From assembly GCA_002358575.1 (NCBI GenBank), contig DEPD01000191.1, forward strand, positions 53,050 to 69,273: 16,224 nt of DNA, given 5' to 3'. The notes beneath the pieces are model-generated. The model saw nothing but the letters and a program-made list of their open reading frames with translations. It was not told the DNA's origin and searched no databases. Positions 1-7,317 of this stretch are shown piece by piece. Position 1 is the stretch's first letter. Every line of letters begins with the position of its first letter. This DNA comes from Lachnospiraceae bacterium UBA3401. GTDB taxonomy: Bacteria > Bacillota > Clostridia > Lachnospirales > Lachnospiraceae. The translations under genes and the position numbers were made by a program.

Positions 1-90
1 GAGATTTTTTATGTCACTTATATAGCCTGTCTGCCTACTTTTTGACTGCACTGTTCTACACAATCTGTATTAGTTCTTTATCTATAGTTT

Positions 91-1473
91 CTACAATTCA
101 CAATTATTTACAGTTCTTGGGAATGGGATTACATCTCGAATATTTCCCATACCTGTCAGATACATAACACAGCGCTCAAAACCAAGTCCAAATCCAGCGT
201 GTCTTGCACTGCCATAACGTCTCAAGTCAAGATAAAAATCATAATCTGCTGGGTTCAAATGACATTCCTGCATTCTTCTTTCCAGAACATCAAGCTTGTC
301 CTCCCTCTGGCTTCCACCAATAATCTCCCCAATGCCTGGCACCAGACAGTCCATCGCCGCAACTGTTTTGTTGTCCTCATTCAATTTCATATAAAATGCC
401 TTGATTTCTTTGGGATAATCGGTTACAAATACTGGACGGCCAAACAGCTTTTCTGTTAGATATCGCTCATGTTCTGTCTGTAAATCACAGCCCCATGATA
501 CCTTATACTCAAATTCGTCATTGTGCTTCTCTAGCTCTGTGATAGCGTCTGTGTAGGTGATATGGCCAAATTCCGAACCTGCCACATGACGCAATCTCTC
601 AATCAATCCTTTGTCCACAAATTGATTAAAGAATGCCATCTCCTCAGGCGCATTTTCCAGTACATAGTTAATAATATACTTAAGCATACTCTCAGCAAGC
701 ATCATATCATCCTTTAAGTCTGCAAAGGCAATCTCCGGTTCAATCATCCAGAACTCTGCTGCATGGCGCGTCGTGTTTGAATTTTCCGCCCGAAAAGTCG
801 GACCAAATGTATAGATGTTTTTAAATGCCATCGCATAAGTCTCACCGTTTAACTGTCCGCTTACCGTCAAATTCGTAGGTTTGTTAAAGAAATCTTTGCT
901 GAAATCAACCTGTCCATCTACTATTGGTAGATTCTTTAAATCAAGCGTTGTCACCTGAAACATTTCTCCTGCGCCTTCGCAGTCACTCCCTGTAATTAAG
1001 GGCGTATGAACATAGACAAAATCCCGCTCTTGGAAAAATTTGTGAATCGCATAAGCGCAGAGCGAGCGTACGCGAAATACTGCCTGAAATGTGTTTGTAC
1101 GCGGTCTTAGATGCGAAATCGTTCTAAGATATTCAAAACTGTGTCTCTTTTTCTGCAGCGGATAATCTGGGGTGGAATCACCTTCAATCTCAATATGGAC
1201 AGCCTGTATCTCAAATGGCTGTTTTGCCTCCGGCGTCAATGTCACAATCCCAGTTGCAATCACTGCCGCCCCCACATTCAGTTTTGAGATCGCAGTAAAG
1301 TTATCTAATTTATCACTGTAAACCACTTGTAGCGGTTCAAAAAATGTACCATCATTGATAACCAAGAATCCAAATGTTTTGGAGTCCCGCTTGCTTCTAA
1401 GCCAGCCGCCAACTGTCACTTCCTGATCTGCATAATCTTTATAATTGTACTGTAATTCACGTATGTTTATCAT
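91..1473 (-). CDS. asnS: Asparagine--tRNA ligase
   Basis: Class IIb aminoacyl-tRNA synthetase that charges tRNA-Asn with asparagine in the cytoplasm. The 460-residue product has the usual AsnRS length. Its N-terminal OB-fold anticodon-binding domain spans about residues 15-100 (VTVGGWLRSKRDSKTFGFL). The catalytic core carries motif 2 (FRAENSNTTRHAAEFWMIEPE) and motif 3 (GFGLGFERCVMYLTG), followed by the typical IRDVIPFPRT end. The ATG at 1473 is preceded by AAAGGAAG about 7 bases away. A TTGCGT-17-TATAAT promoter lies just upstream, giving a leader of roughly 50 nt with no T-box structure visible. Identity as AsnRS rather than AspRS rests on overall recognition of the sequence and is secure. 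No terminator is obvious in the 90 bases between its stop and the window edge. Confidence 0.97.
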   Translation of the reverse strand: MINIRELQYNYKDYADQEVTVGGWLRSKRDSKTFGFLVINDGTFFEPLQVVYSDKLDNFTAISKLNVGAAVIATGIVTLTPEAKQPFEIQAVHIEIEGDSTPDYPLQKKRHSFEYLRTISHLRPRTNTFQAVFRVRSLCAYAIHKFFQERDFVYVHTPLITGSDCEGAGEMFQVTTLDLKNLPIVDGQVDFSKDFFNKPTNLTVSGQLNGETYAMAFKNIYTFGPTFRAENSNTTRHAAEFWMIEPEIAFADLKDDMMLAESMLKYIINYVLENAPEEMAFFNQFVDKGLIERLRHVAGSEFGHITYTDAITELEKHNDEFEYKVSWGCDLQTEHERYLTEKLFGRPVFVTDYPKEIKAFYMKLNEDNKTVAAMDCLVPGIGEIIGGSQREDKLDVLERRMQECHLNPADYDFYLDLRRYGSARHAGFGLGFERCVMYLTGMGNIRDVIPFPRTVNNCEL

Positions 1474-1501
1474 TGTTGTTCTTCCTTTCTTTCTTCAAAA
1501 T

Positions 1502-1576
1502 GAAAAAAGTCCATTCACTCTGCTTCCCATTATACCCTTTTCAGGCTATGTACGCAATTATGTCTGGACTTTTTTC
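1502..1576. repeat. Perfect 12-bp inverted repeat bracketing the asnS promoter
   Basis: GAAAAAAGTCCA at 1502-1513 is matched exactly, in inverted orientation, by TGGACTTTTTTC at 1565-1576. The 51 bases between the arms hold the -35 and -10 of asnS. A transcript reading through from upstream could pair the arms, whereas a transcript starting at the asnS promoter contains only the proximal arm. This could be a readthrough block, a regulator site or a small invertible segment; the sequence does not decide. Confidence 0.7.
1529..1557 (-). promoter_or_regulatory. Promoter of asnS (TTGCGT-17-TATAAT)
   Basis: On the minus strand, TTGCGT (1557-1552) and a perfect TATAAT (1534-1529) are 17 bases apart, a strong SigA-type arrangement. 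It lies between the stop of the upstream 73-codon gene and the asnS start. Transcription would begin near 1520-1523. The promoter sits entirely inside a 12-bp inverted repeat (separate entry). Confidence 0.8.
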
Positions 1577-1589
1577 TGAATACCTCATA

Positions 1590-1811
1590 TTATTGAGCAG
1601 CTTGCATCTGTGCCATATGGATAATATCCGATATTTCCATGCCAGATTTCTGCACGACTGCTCTGAGCTCATTCAGCTCTTCCATCTTTTGCATCTCCAA
1701 AAGCTCATTTAGTTCTTCTTTCTCCTTCTTGATACGCGTAGAAAGCGCCTCAATCAGTTCTTCCTTCTGTAAAATTTTCTCCTGTAATGATTTTTTTACT
1801 CCTCTTGCCAT
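1590..1811 (-). CDS. Small coiled-coil protein of unknown function
   Basis: The product has 73 residues and I do not recognise its family. It is highly charged. Residues about 8-52 form heptad-like K/E/L-rich helix (KSLQEKILQKEELIEAL, then EKEELNELLEMQKMEELNEL), strongly predicting a coiled coil. A short tail, SGMEISDIIHMAQ, resembles the end of a helix-hairpin segment. There is no signal peptide, membrane span or cysteine. The ATG at 1811 has a perfect AAGGAG 7 bases upstream, and a promoter candidate lies at 1847-1874, so the gene is very likely expressed. It lies between the hemerythrin/receiver gene (88-bp gap) and asnS on the same strand. A role as an adaptor or DNA-associated oligomer is only a guess from composition. 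Confidence 0.75.
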   Translation of the reverse strand: MARGVKKSLQEKILQKEELIEALSTRIKKEKEELNELLEMQKMEELNELRAVVQKSGMEISDIIHMAQMQAAQ

Positions 1812-1846
1812 AATAATTCTCCTTATACTAGCACATACTTTTTTTT

Positions 1847-1874
1847 ATTTTATATGTAATCATTATATGGACAA
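1847..1874 (-). promoter_or_regulatory. Probable promoter of the 73-codon coiled-coil gene
   Basis: On the minus strand, TTGTCC (1874-1869) and TAAAAT (1852-1847) are 16 bases apart, with an A-rich stretch after the -10. It falls in the 88-bp gap between the upstream hemerythrin gene and the AAGGAG of the small gene. Four of six and five of six consensus matches support it moderately. Confidence 0.5.
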
Positions 1875-1898
1875 GAAAGGAAAATTATTCATATTTTT

Positions 1899-3269
1899 CT
1901 ATCTTTTTGTACGATTTTTCTTTTCAAAGAAATAGTCTACTTCTTTTTTGACGGTTTCTGGTGGCATTGATTTGGATAAATATCCTTCTGGCTTGAGTGC
2001 AATCACTTTACTCACACTCTGCTTATCCACTTTACTAGTCAAAAAGATAACTGGAATATCAGCAAAATCCTTCTCTGAGCGAATCATCTCTAACACTTGG
2101 CTTCCATTACAGACAGGCATCTCATAATCCAATAAAACGAGATCTGGTCTGTCAAGTGTAATACTCCGAATTGCAGATAACCCTGATTTTGCAGTGAGTA
2201 CTTCATAGTCACTGCTAAGCAGATCATTCATGGCCCTTAACATAAATTCAGAATCATCCACTACAAGAACTCTCTTTTTATTGCTTATTTTATCCTTTTC
2301 CGCTTTGTTTTGATTCAGATATTTTTCAACTTCAGTCATAGCATTCTCTGTAATAATAGAGACACCCCCCTCTGGCTGAAGCATATCTGTCGCCGCAACA
2401 CAGTAGGCAAAATATCCTTTTCCAGTGTCAAACAACAAACTAAATTGTGGACTCTGTTTCTCAAATACTTTCTGAAATTGCTCATAAGTCAAAAGCTGTT
2501 CTTCCTTAATCTCAAACTTTTCAGAAGATGGAAAATATCCCTTAACACGCTCCACAAGCTGTTTTGCAACATATCTGGCAGCATTCATCAGCATAACATT
2601 CACTGCCTCAGACTTTATATCCATAACAGTACCAATCGTCCTAACAATAAGCTGTTGTTCAAAGATTAGATAAAATTCCCATCTTCTCTTATCCTTAGTG
2701 CTGTAAATCAAACGAAAATAAATACCATCTCCAAACTTTTCGCCGCCATAACAATTGCTAATCAACCGTGGGTCCAACTGAAACATATCATGCAGCAGAT
2801 TTGCAATCGTCTGTCCCATCACTGCCTGCTCTTCTTCCGGCAGCAAGTTTTCCCACTGCTTTATTGTTTTACCACTCACAATCGCATAATCTTCTATTAG
2901 AGTATGTCCAATCAACCACCCTGCACAAACACCAAGAAAATGATTGATTGAATCCTCAGAATAGTTTGTTGCATCTAACTCCCCTTCCAATGCTGGAATT
3001 ATTCTGTCTCGAAAATTTGCGTGAATGCGCTGATGCGTCTCAAGCCCCGCATACTCAATGGACGCCATATAGCTCTCCTCATCTGCAAAATGCTGAAACG
3101 CATGATCTCTAAAATACTTTACCGCTTCCTGACAAACCCATTGACTTTTCTCTTCCTGCCGTCCAAAATCAAATAATTTGTTCAGAATGCTGAACAATTT
3201 TTTATGTTCCTTATCAATAACTTCTACTCCAATATTATACCGTTCGTTCCATACTAATTGATTTCCCAT
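1899..3269 (-). CDS. Bacteriohemerythrin - CheC/CheX-type phosphatase - CheY-like receiver fusion
   Basis: A 456-residue cytoplasmic signalling protein with three modules. Residues 1-135 are bacteriohemerythrin with all seven diiron ligands visible: H22, H60, E64 (HFADE), H79, H83, H122 and D127. This domain normally binds O2. Residues about 150-312 look like a CheC/CheX phosphatase: D217, E221, N224 and P247 satisfy the family signature D-x3-E-x2-N-x22-P exactly, and a strand such as FSLLFDTGKGYFAYCV follows. Residues 331-450 are a receiver with acidic pair D338/D339, phospho-acceptor D381 (LLDYEMP), T411 and K433. There is no output domain after it. I chose the ATG at 3269 because AAAGGAG lies 6-7 bases upstream; an in-frame start at 3290 has no good site. 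A TGTTATAAT extended -10 lies upstream. The gene stands alone, divergent from tmcAL, with no kinase beside it. Module identities are firm for the two ends and good for the middle; the combined function is inferred. Confidence 0.9.
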   Translation of the reverse strand: MGNQLVWNERYNIGVEVIDKEHKKLFSILNKLFDFGRQEEKSQWVCQEAVKYFRDHAFQHFADEESYMASIEYAGLETHQRIHANFRDRIIPALEGELDATNYSEDSINHFLGVCAGWLIGHTLIEDYAIVSGKTIKQWENLLPEEEQAVMGQTIANLLHDMFQLDPRLISNCYGGEKFGDGIYFRLIYSTKDKRRWEFYLIFEQQLIVRTIGTVMDIKSEAVNVMLMNAARYVAKQLVERVKGYFPSSEKFEIKEEQLLTYEQFQKVFEKQSPQFSLLFDTGKGYFAYCVAATDMLQPEGGVSIITENAMTEVEKYLNQNKAEKDKISNKKRVLVVDDSEFMLRAMNDLLSSDYEVLTAKSGLSAIRSITLDRPDLVLLDYEMPVCNGSQVLEMIRSEKDFADIPVIFLTSKVDKQSVSKVIALKPEGYLSKSMPPETVKKEVDYFFEKKNRTKR

Positions 3270-3341
3270 TGTTTTCTCCTTTGCCCCCATAATAACTGCT
3301 ATTGAAATATCAATTGAAATGTGAATTCCTTAGTCAACCAA

Positions 3342-3350
3342 ATTATAACA
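3342..3350 (-). promoter_or_regulatory. Extended -10 promoter of the hemerythrin-receiver gene
   Basis: The minus strand reads TGTTATAAT, a perfect -10 with the extended TGn element; the -35 region is poor. It would place the transcript start about 65 bases before the ATG at 3269. An 8-bp inverted repeat (TTCTATTT 3382-3389 / AAATAGAA 3399-3406) lies upstream in the divergent region and could be an operator. Confidence 0.55.
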
Positions 3351-3424
3351 TGATTGTCAAAATAATGAAAGAGGTTTTCGTTTCTATTTAATTGTTTAAA
3401 ATAGAATGAGTGGTAACGAATGAC

Positions 3425-3453
3425 TTGTTTTTCTCGCTCTACTAATGTAATAT
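3425..3453 (+). promoter_or_regulatory. Possible promoter of tmcAL
   Basis: TTGTTT (3425-3430) and TAATAT (3448-3453) are 17 bases apart on the plus strand, about 55 bases before the ATG at 3507. Match to consensus is modest (3/6 and 4/6). It is the best candidate in the divergent intergenic region. Confidence 0.35.
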
Positions 3454-3506
3454 GTAAAAAGAACTTTGTGTGTTCCTCAAAAACTTTTATAAGGCAGGAA
3501 TTTTTT

Positions 3507-4775
3507 ATGAAAATCACAGCCGTAATCGCTGAGTACAACCCCTTCCACAACGGACATCTCTATCAGTTGGATACCATACGTCATACAGAAAATGCGGATT
3601 TCATTCTTGTTATCCTGAGCGGAAATTTTATGCAACGCGGCATTCCCGCCATTGTAAACAAGTACGAACGCTGCCGCATGGCGCTTTTGCATGGCGCTGA
3701 TCTTGTCTTTGAACTTCCTGTCTACTTTGCACTGGGCAGTGCAGAATACTTTGCGCAGGGAGCGGTTTCTCTGGCTGACAAACTCGGTGTTATCGACACA
3801 CTGCACTTCGGCAGTGAATCTGGGGAGCTCTCTCAAATACAGCAATACGCACAAATCATTGCCAACGAGTCTGAACAATACAAAGCGGGATTGAACAGTT
3901 ATCTGAAACAAGGCTATTCTTTTCCTGCTGCCAGGAGCAATGCTTTGTCAAAGATTTTCCCAGCAAAAGACCTCCGAAATTTTTTTAGCGCCCCGAACAA
4001 TATTCTTGGAATGGAATATGTTAAAGCACTCATACAAAGAAACAGTGCAATCAAGCCTGCAACACTTATGCGAAAGGGCGCAGCGTATTCCTCTATCTCT
4101 TTAGAATCAGATAGTTTTATCTCTGCAAACGCTATACGAAACGCACTTTATTGCCAGTCATCCAATGCCGCCGCATCTGCGATTCAAAATCATTTGCCAG
4201 CTAATGTTTATGATATACTGCAAAATCAAGAACACCTGTACGCAGAAGATTTTTCTGAAATCCTTCTATATAAAATGTTGCAACTTTACGGCTGTAAGAA
4301 TGCCTTCGCCGATTACTTTGATATTGGAGAACAATTGTCTCATACACTGCATAACAATCTCTCTCGCTTTGTTTCTTTTGAAGACTTTGTACTGTTATGT
4401 AAGACCAAAAATCTGACACACTCCCGTATCTGCCGCGGCCTCATGCATATCCTTTTAGGATTGACGCAAGAGCATGCAGATACTTTAAAACAGCAGGATT
4501 ACACCCCCTATGCAAGATTGCTTGGTTTTACTTCCCGCGGTCAGAAGCTATTGAAATCCATCAAGGCAAACGCATCAATTCCTGTCATAACCAAACCTGC
4601 ACATGCATTAAAGCAATTCAGTGGCACTGCCCTGGCAACACTGCAATCCGATTTGTTTGCAACGAATATTTATGAGAGTGTTCGACAGCAAAAACAACGG
4701 CGTCAATTGGGTAATACTGTTAGCCTTCCACGACAGAATGAACTGACCAGTAAACTAATCAAAGTCAATTTTTAA
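3507..4775 (+). CDS. tmcAL: tRNA(Met) cytidine acetate ligase (TmcAL)
   Basis: This enzyme activates acetate with ATP and transfers it to the wobble cytidine of elongator tRNA-Met to give N4-acetylcytidine. The 422-residue product has the family's usual length. The N-terminus shows the nucleotidyltransferase HxGH-type motif, IAEYNPFHNGH (residues 7-17), followed by the family block SGNFMQRGIPAI and HGADLVFELP. The reading frame stays open upstream to 3420, but the ATG at 3507 has AGGCAGGA 7 bases before it and begins exactly where family members begin (MKITAVIAEYNPFHNGH). It is the only plus-strand gene in the window. It is divergent from the hemerythrin gene, and its last 11 bases overlap the end of the convergent PFL gene. 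Older annotations call it nucleotidyltransferase YlbM. Confidence 0.93.
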   Translation: MKITAVIAEYNPFHNGHLYQLDTIRHTENADFILVILSGNFMQRGIPAIVNKYERCRMALLHGADLVFELPVYFALGSAEYFAQGAVSLADKLGVIDTLHFGSESGELSQIQQYAQIIANESEQYKAGLNSYLKQGYSFPAARSNALSKIFPAKDLRNFFSAPNNILGMEYVKALIQRNSAIKPATLMRKGAAYSSISLESDSFISANAIRNALYCQSSNAAASAIQNHLPANVYDILQNQEHLYAEDFSEILLYKMLQLYGCKNAFADYFDIGEQLSHTLHNNLSRFVSFEDFVLLCKTKNLTHSRICRGLMHILLGLTQEHADTLKQQDYTPYARLLGFTSRGQKLLKSIKANASIPVITKPAHALKQFSGTALATLQSDLFATNIYESVRQQKQRRQLGNTVSLPRQNELTSKLIKVNF

Positions 4776-6129
4776 AGCTGTGGATTGGTGCGGGTATTCT
4801 ACCCCCGCGATTTACAAACGCATCACAAGAATATTGGTTGACAGGCATGATTGGCGCATATCCAAGCAGCCCTCCAAACTCAACACTATCCCCTACAGTC
4901 TTGCCAATCACAGGAATAATGCGCACTGCGGTCGTCTTTTGGTTAATCATTCCAATCGCAAGCTCATCCGCTATAATGCCTGCAATAGTCGTCGGTTTCG
5001 TATCACCAGGAATTGCAATCATGTCCAGTCCAACAGAACAAACGCAAGTCATCGCTTCAAGTTTTTCCAGCGTAAGTGCCCCTGCATTGACCGCATCAAT
5101 CATGCCTTGATCCTCGCTGACCGGAATAAAGGCTCCACTCAGTCCACCAACATAGGAAGATGCCATCACACCGCCTTTTTTCACTTGATCATTTAGCAAA
5201 GCAAGTGCTGCCGTTGTTCCTGGAGCACCTGCATACTCAAGCCCAATCTCACATAAAATGTCAGCTACGCTATCGCCGATAGCTGGCGTGGGCGCAAGCG
5301 AAAGATCTACAATCCCAAACGGAATCCCAAGTCGTTTTGATGCTTCCTGTGCAACCAACTGCCCGACACGTGTCACTTTAAAGGCTGTCTTTTTAATTGT
5401 CTCACAGAGCACCTCAAAATTTTCTCCACGCACATGCTCCAATGCATTCTTGACAACTCCTGGACCGCTGACACCAACGTTGATAATAGCATCTGCCTCT
5501 GTGACACCGTGAAAAGCCCCTGCCATAAATGGGTTGTCATCTGGCGCATTACAAAACACCACCAATTTGGAGCATCCAATCGAATCCCTCTCCTTCGTGC
5601 CTTCTGCTGTCTCCTTAATGATATCTCCCATCAATCTAACCGCATCCATATCAATTCCAGTCTTGGTGGAGCCTAGATTGACAGAACTGCACACAAGTTC
5701 TGTCTGCGCAAGTGCTTGTGGAATGGAACGCAATAACAATTCGTCTGCCTTGGTCATTCCCTTTGACACCAGCGCAGAATAACCTCCAAGAAAATTAACC
5801 CCAACTTCTCTACCCGCCTTGTCAAGCGTTCGAGCAATTGTCACAAAGTCTTCAGAAGTCCTACATGCAGCTCCGCCAACCAAAGCAATCGGTGTGACAG
5901 AAATCCGCTTGTTTACAATAGGAATCCCAAACTCCTTCTCAATCGTCTCGCCCACAGCCACCAGGTCCTTTGCAACAACTGTAATCTTGTTGTAAATTTT
6001 CTCGTTGAGCCGCGAGAGATCAGAATCTATACAGTCCAACAAACTGATGCCAAGTGTGATTGTCCTGACATCCAGATTGTCCTTCTCAATCATTTTATTA
6101 GTTTCCAATACTTCATTTATGTTTATCAT
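4765..6129 (-). CDS. PFL family protein (UPF0210/DUF711)
   Basis: A 454-residue protein of the UPF0210 family, which resembles pyruvate formate-lyase-type barrels but has no proven reaction. The family's usual length is about 450. Recognisable family stretches include the start ININEVLETNKMIEKDNLDVR, VGGAACRTSEDF, a glycine-rich GVSGPGVVKNAL, and the end GGRIPAPIHSFKN. No membrane span or signal peptide is seen. The ATG at 6129 follows GGAGG with 9 bases spacing. It lies 58 bp after a small ACT-domain gene on the same strand, a pairing also found in streptococci and other Firmicutes, so the ACT protein probably regulates or partners it in response to a small ligand; that is inference. It is the last gene of the polA-coaE run and overlaps tmcAL tail-to-tail by 11 bp. 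Confidence 0.92.
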   Translation of the reverse strand: MININEVLETNKMIEKDNLDVRTITLGISLLDCIDSDLSRLNEKIYNKITVVAKDLVAVGETIEKEFGIPIVNKRISVTPIALVGGAACRTSEDFVTIARTLDKAGREVGVNFLGGYSALVSKGMTKADELLLRSIPQALAQTELVCSSVNLGSTKTGIDMDAVRLMGDIIKETAEGTKERDSIGCSKLVVFCNAPDDNPFMAGAFHGVTEADAIINVGVSGPGVVKNALEHVRGENFEVLCETIKKTAFKVTRVGQLVAQEASKRLGIPFGIVDLSLAPTPAIGDSVADILCEIGLEYAGAPGTTAALALLNDQVKKGGVMASSYVGGLSGAFIPVSEDQGMIDAVNAGALTLEKLEAMTCVCSVGLDMIAIPGDTKPTTIAGIIADELAIGMINQKTTAVRIIPVIGKTVGDSVEFGGLLGYAPIMPVNQYSCDAFVNRGGRIPAPIHSFKN

Positions 6130-6187
6130 CTCAAATGTCCTCCATTATAGATTTCTTGAAAAACTTTTATATACACACAAACACAAA

Positions 6188-6460
6188 TTAAAGCCTGTGC
6201 ATACTGTTAAAAATTTCCTCCCTCTGACATTTGACGATAACACCAATCTCTGCACCAAGTTTGTCTAAGTCATCAGAAACCTCACTGACCGACTTGACTG
6301 CCTGCCCCATATCCGCTATCATCATCATGTTAAAATAATTATCCACAATGGTCTGCGAAATATCCAGAATATTAATTTTGTTCTCAGCCAAATAGGTACA
6401 TACCTTAGCAATAATTCCAACAGTATCTTTTCCCACTACAGTAATAATTGTTTTTTTCAT
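6188..6460 (-). CDS. ACT domain protein (UPF0237)
   Basis: A 90-residue stand-alone ACT domain, the beta-alpha-beta fold that binds amino acids or similar ligands. The start KTIITVVGKDTVGIIAKVC carries the G-x-D-x-x-G-I turn used for ligand binding. A second beta-alpha-beta unit follows (YFNMMMIADMG, then DDLDKLGAEIGVIVKCQRE). The length matches UPF0237 proteins. The ATG at 6460 is preceded by AGGAG at 9 bases. It lies 26 bp after the MBL hydrolase and 58 bp before the PFL gene, so it is probably transcribed with both. The ligand is unknown. Resemblance to the ACT halves of GcvR-like regulators is general; no DNA-binding domain is present. Confidence 0.9.
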   Translation of the reverse strand: MKKTIITVVGKDTVGIIAKVCTYLAENKINILDISQTIVDNYFNMMMIADMGQAVKSVSEVSDDLDKLGAEIGVIVKCQREEIFNSMHRL

Positions 6461-6486
6461 AATATGTGACTCCTATCTTTTAATCT

Positions 6487-7284
6487 TTATATCTCCACCA
6501 TTTGCGACATCTCACTCCGACCCGCCACAAAGATTGGAAAATCATCTGGTTTATAGGGATTGTCCGCCATGGAAATTTCCAGCCGCACTGTTTCATATGC
6601 CAATTCCGCCCGATTATTATCCTTGCTTAAATGCCCCAAAAACACTGTTTTCAAATTGTCATGCAGCAATCTGCTCAATAGTCTGCCCGACAGCTCGTTA
6701 GACAAATGTCCTTTTTTGCCAAGTATCCTTTGTTTTAAGCAATATGGATATGGTCCTGCTTGCAACATATTAATATCGTGATTGGCCTCTAACAAAAGGA
6801 CATCCATTCCTCGGAGACTCTCAACCGTATATGCGTCGTAAGTACCCAAATCTGTCGCAACTGCCATGCGTTTATTTCCATACTGAAATCTGTATGCTGC
6901 CGGCTGAGCTGCATCATGGGATATTTTTATTGGATTGACCGTGATATCCTTTAAAATAAACTTTTCGTCAATGCTAACTGCATGAAAAAGTGAGTCCTCT
7001 ATTCCCCCAAGATTACTCACTTTCTTAATGGCAGCTATTGTCCCTTCTGTAGCATAGACCGATATGCCAAATTGTCTGCACAATGCACCCAAACCGTTGA
7101 TATGGTCTGCGTGTTCATGTGTGATTAGTATCCCATCAATATCTCTTCCTGTCAGTCCAAAGTGATTGAGTGCCTCCAGTGTTCTCTTGCAGCTTATCCC
7201 CGCGTCTACCAGAAGATGTGTCGCCTCTGTACCAATATAGATACAATTTCCACTGCTTCCACTGGCTATACTGCACATTCTCAT
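6487..7284 (-). CDS. walJ: MBL-fold metallo-hydrolase, WalJ/YycJ family
   Basis: A 265-residue metallo-beta-lactamase-fold protein of the YycJ/WalJ family, thought to act as a nuclease or phosphodiesterase linked to replication and cell division. The signature THEHADH gives metal ligands H56, H58, D60 and H61. Further candidate ligands are the histidine of KISHDAAQP, the aspartate of VATDLG and the histidine of VFLGHLSKDN. The N-terminal CSIASGSSGNCIYI is typical of the family. The ATG at 7284 has AGGAG 9 bases upstream. In Bacillus this gene sits with the walRK operon; here it follows the long FtsA-like gene by 33 bp and precedes the ACT gene, so its context is replication and division rather than the WalRK system. 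The exact substrate cannot be read from the sequence. Confidence 0.9.
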   Translation of the reverse strand: MRMCSIASGSSGNCIYIGTEATHLLVDAGISCKRTLEALNHFGLTGRDIDGILITHEHADHINGLGALCRQFGISVYATEGTIAAIKKVSNLGGIEDSLFHAVSIDEKFILKDITVNPIKISHDAAQPAAYRFQYGNKRMAVATDLGTYDAYTVESLRGMDVLLLEANHDINMLQAGPYPYCLKQRILGKKGHLSNELSGRLLSRLLHDNLKTVFLGHLSKDNNRAELAYETVRLEISMADNPYKPDDFPIFVAGRSEMSQMVEI

Positions 7285-7317
7285 CTATTTTTACTCCTGT
7301 TCTATACCAATCTTATT

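Noticed and set aside
1474..1528. T-box leader for asnS
   Set aside because: The leader from the predicted start is only about 50 nt, with no T-box sequence and no terminator/antiterminator pair.
3299..3550. Minus-strand 83-codon frame in the tmcAL/hemerythrin intergenic region
   Set aside because: It overlaps the tmcAL start, has no ribosome binding site and its composition is that of AT-rich non-coding DNA.
4838..5110. Plus-strand open frame with hydrophobic content resembling a membrane protein
   Set aside because: It is antisense to the well-conserved PFL gene; the hydrophobicity is a by-product of the opposite strand's codons.
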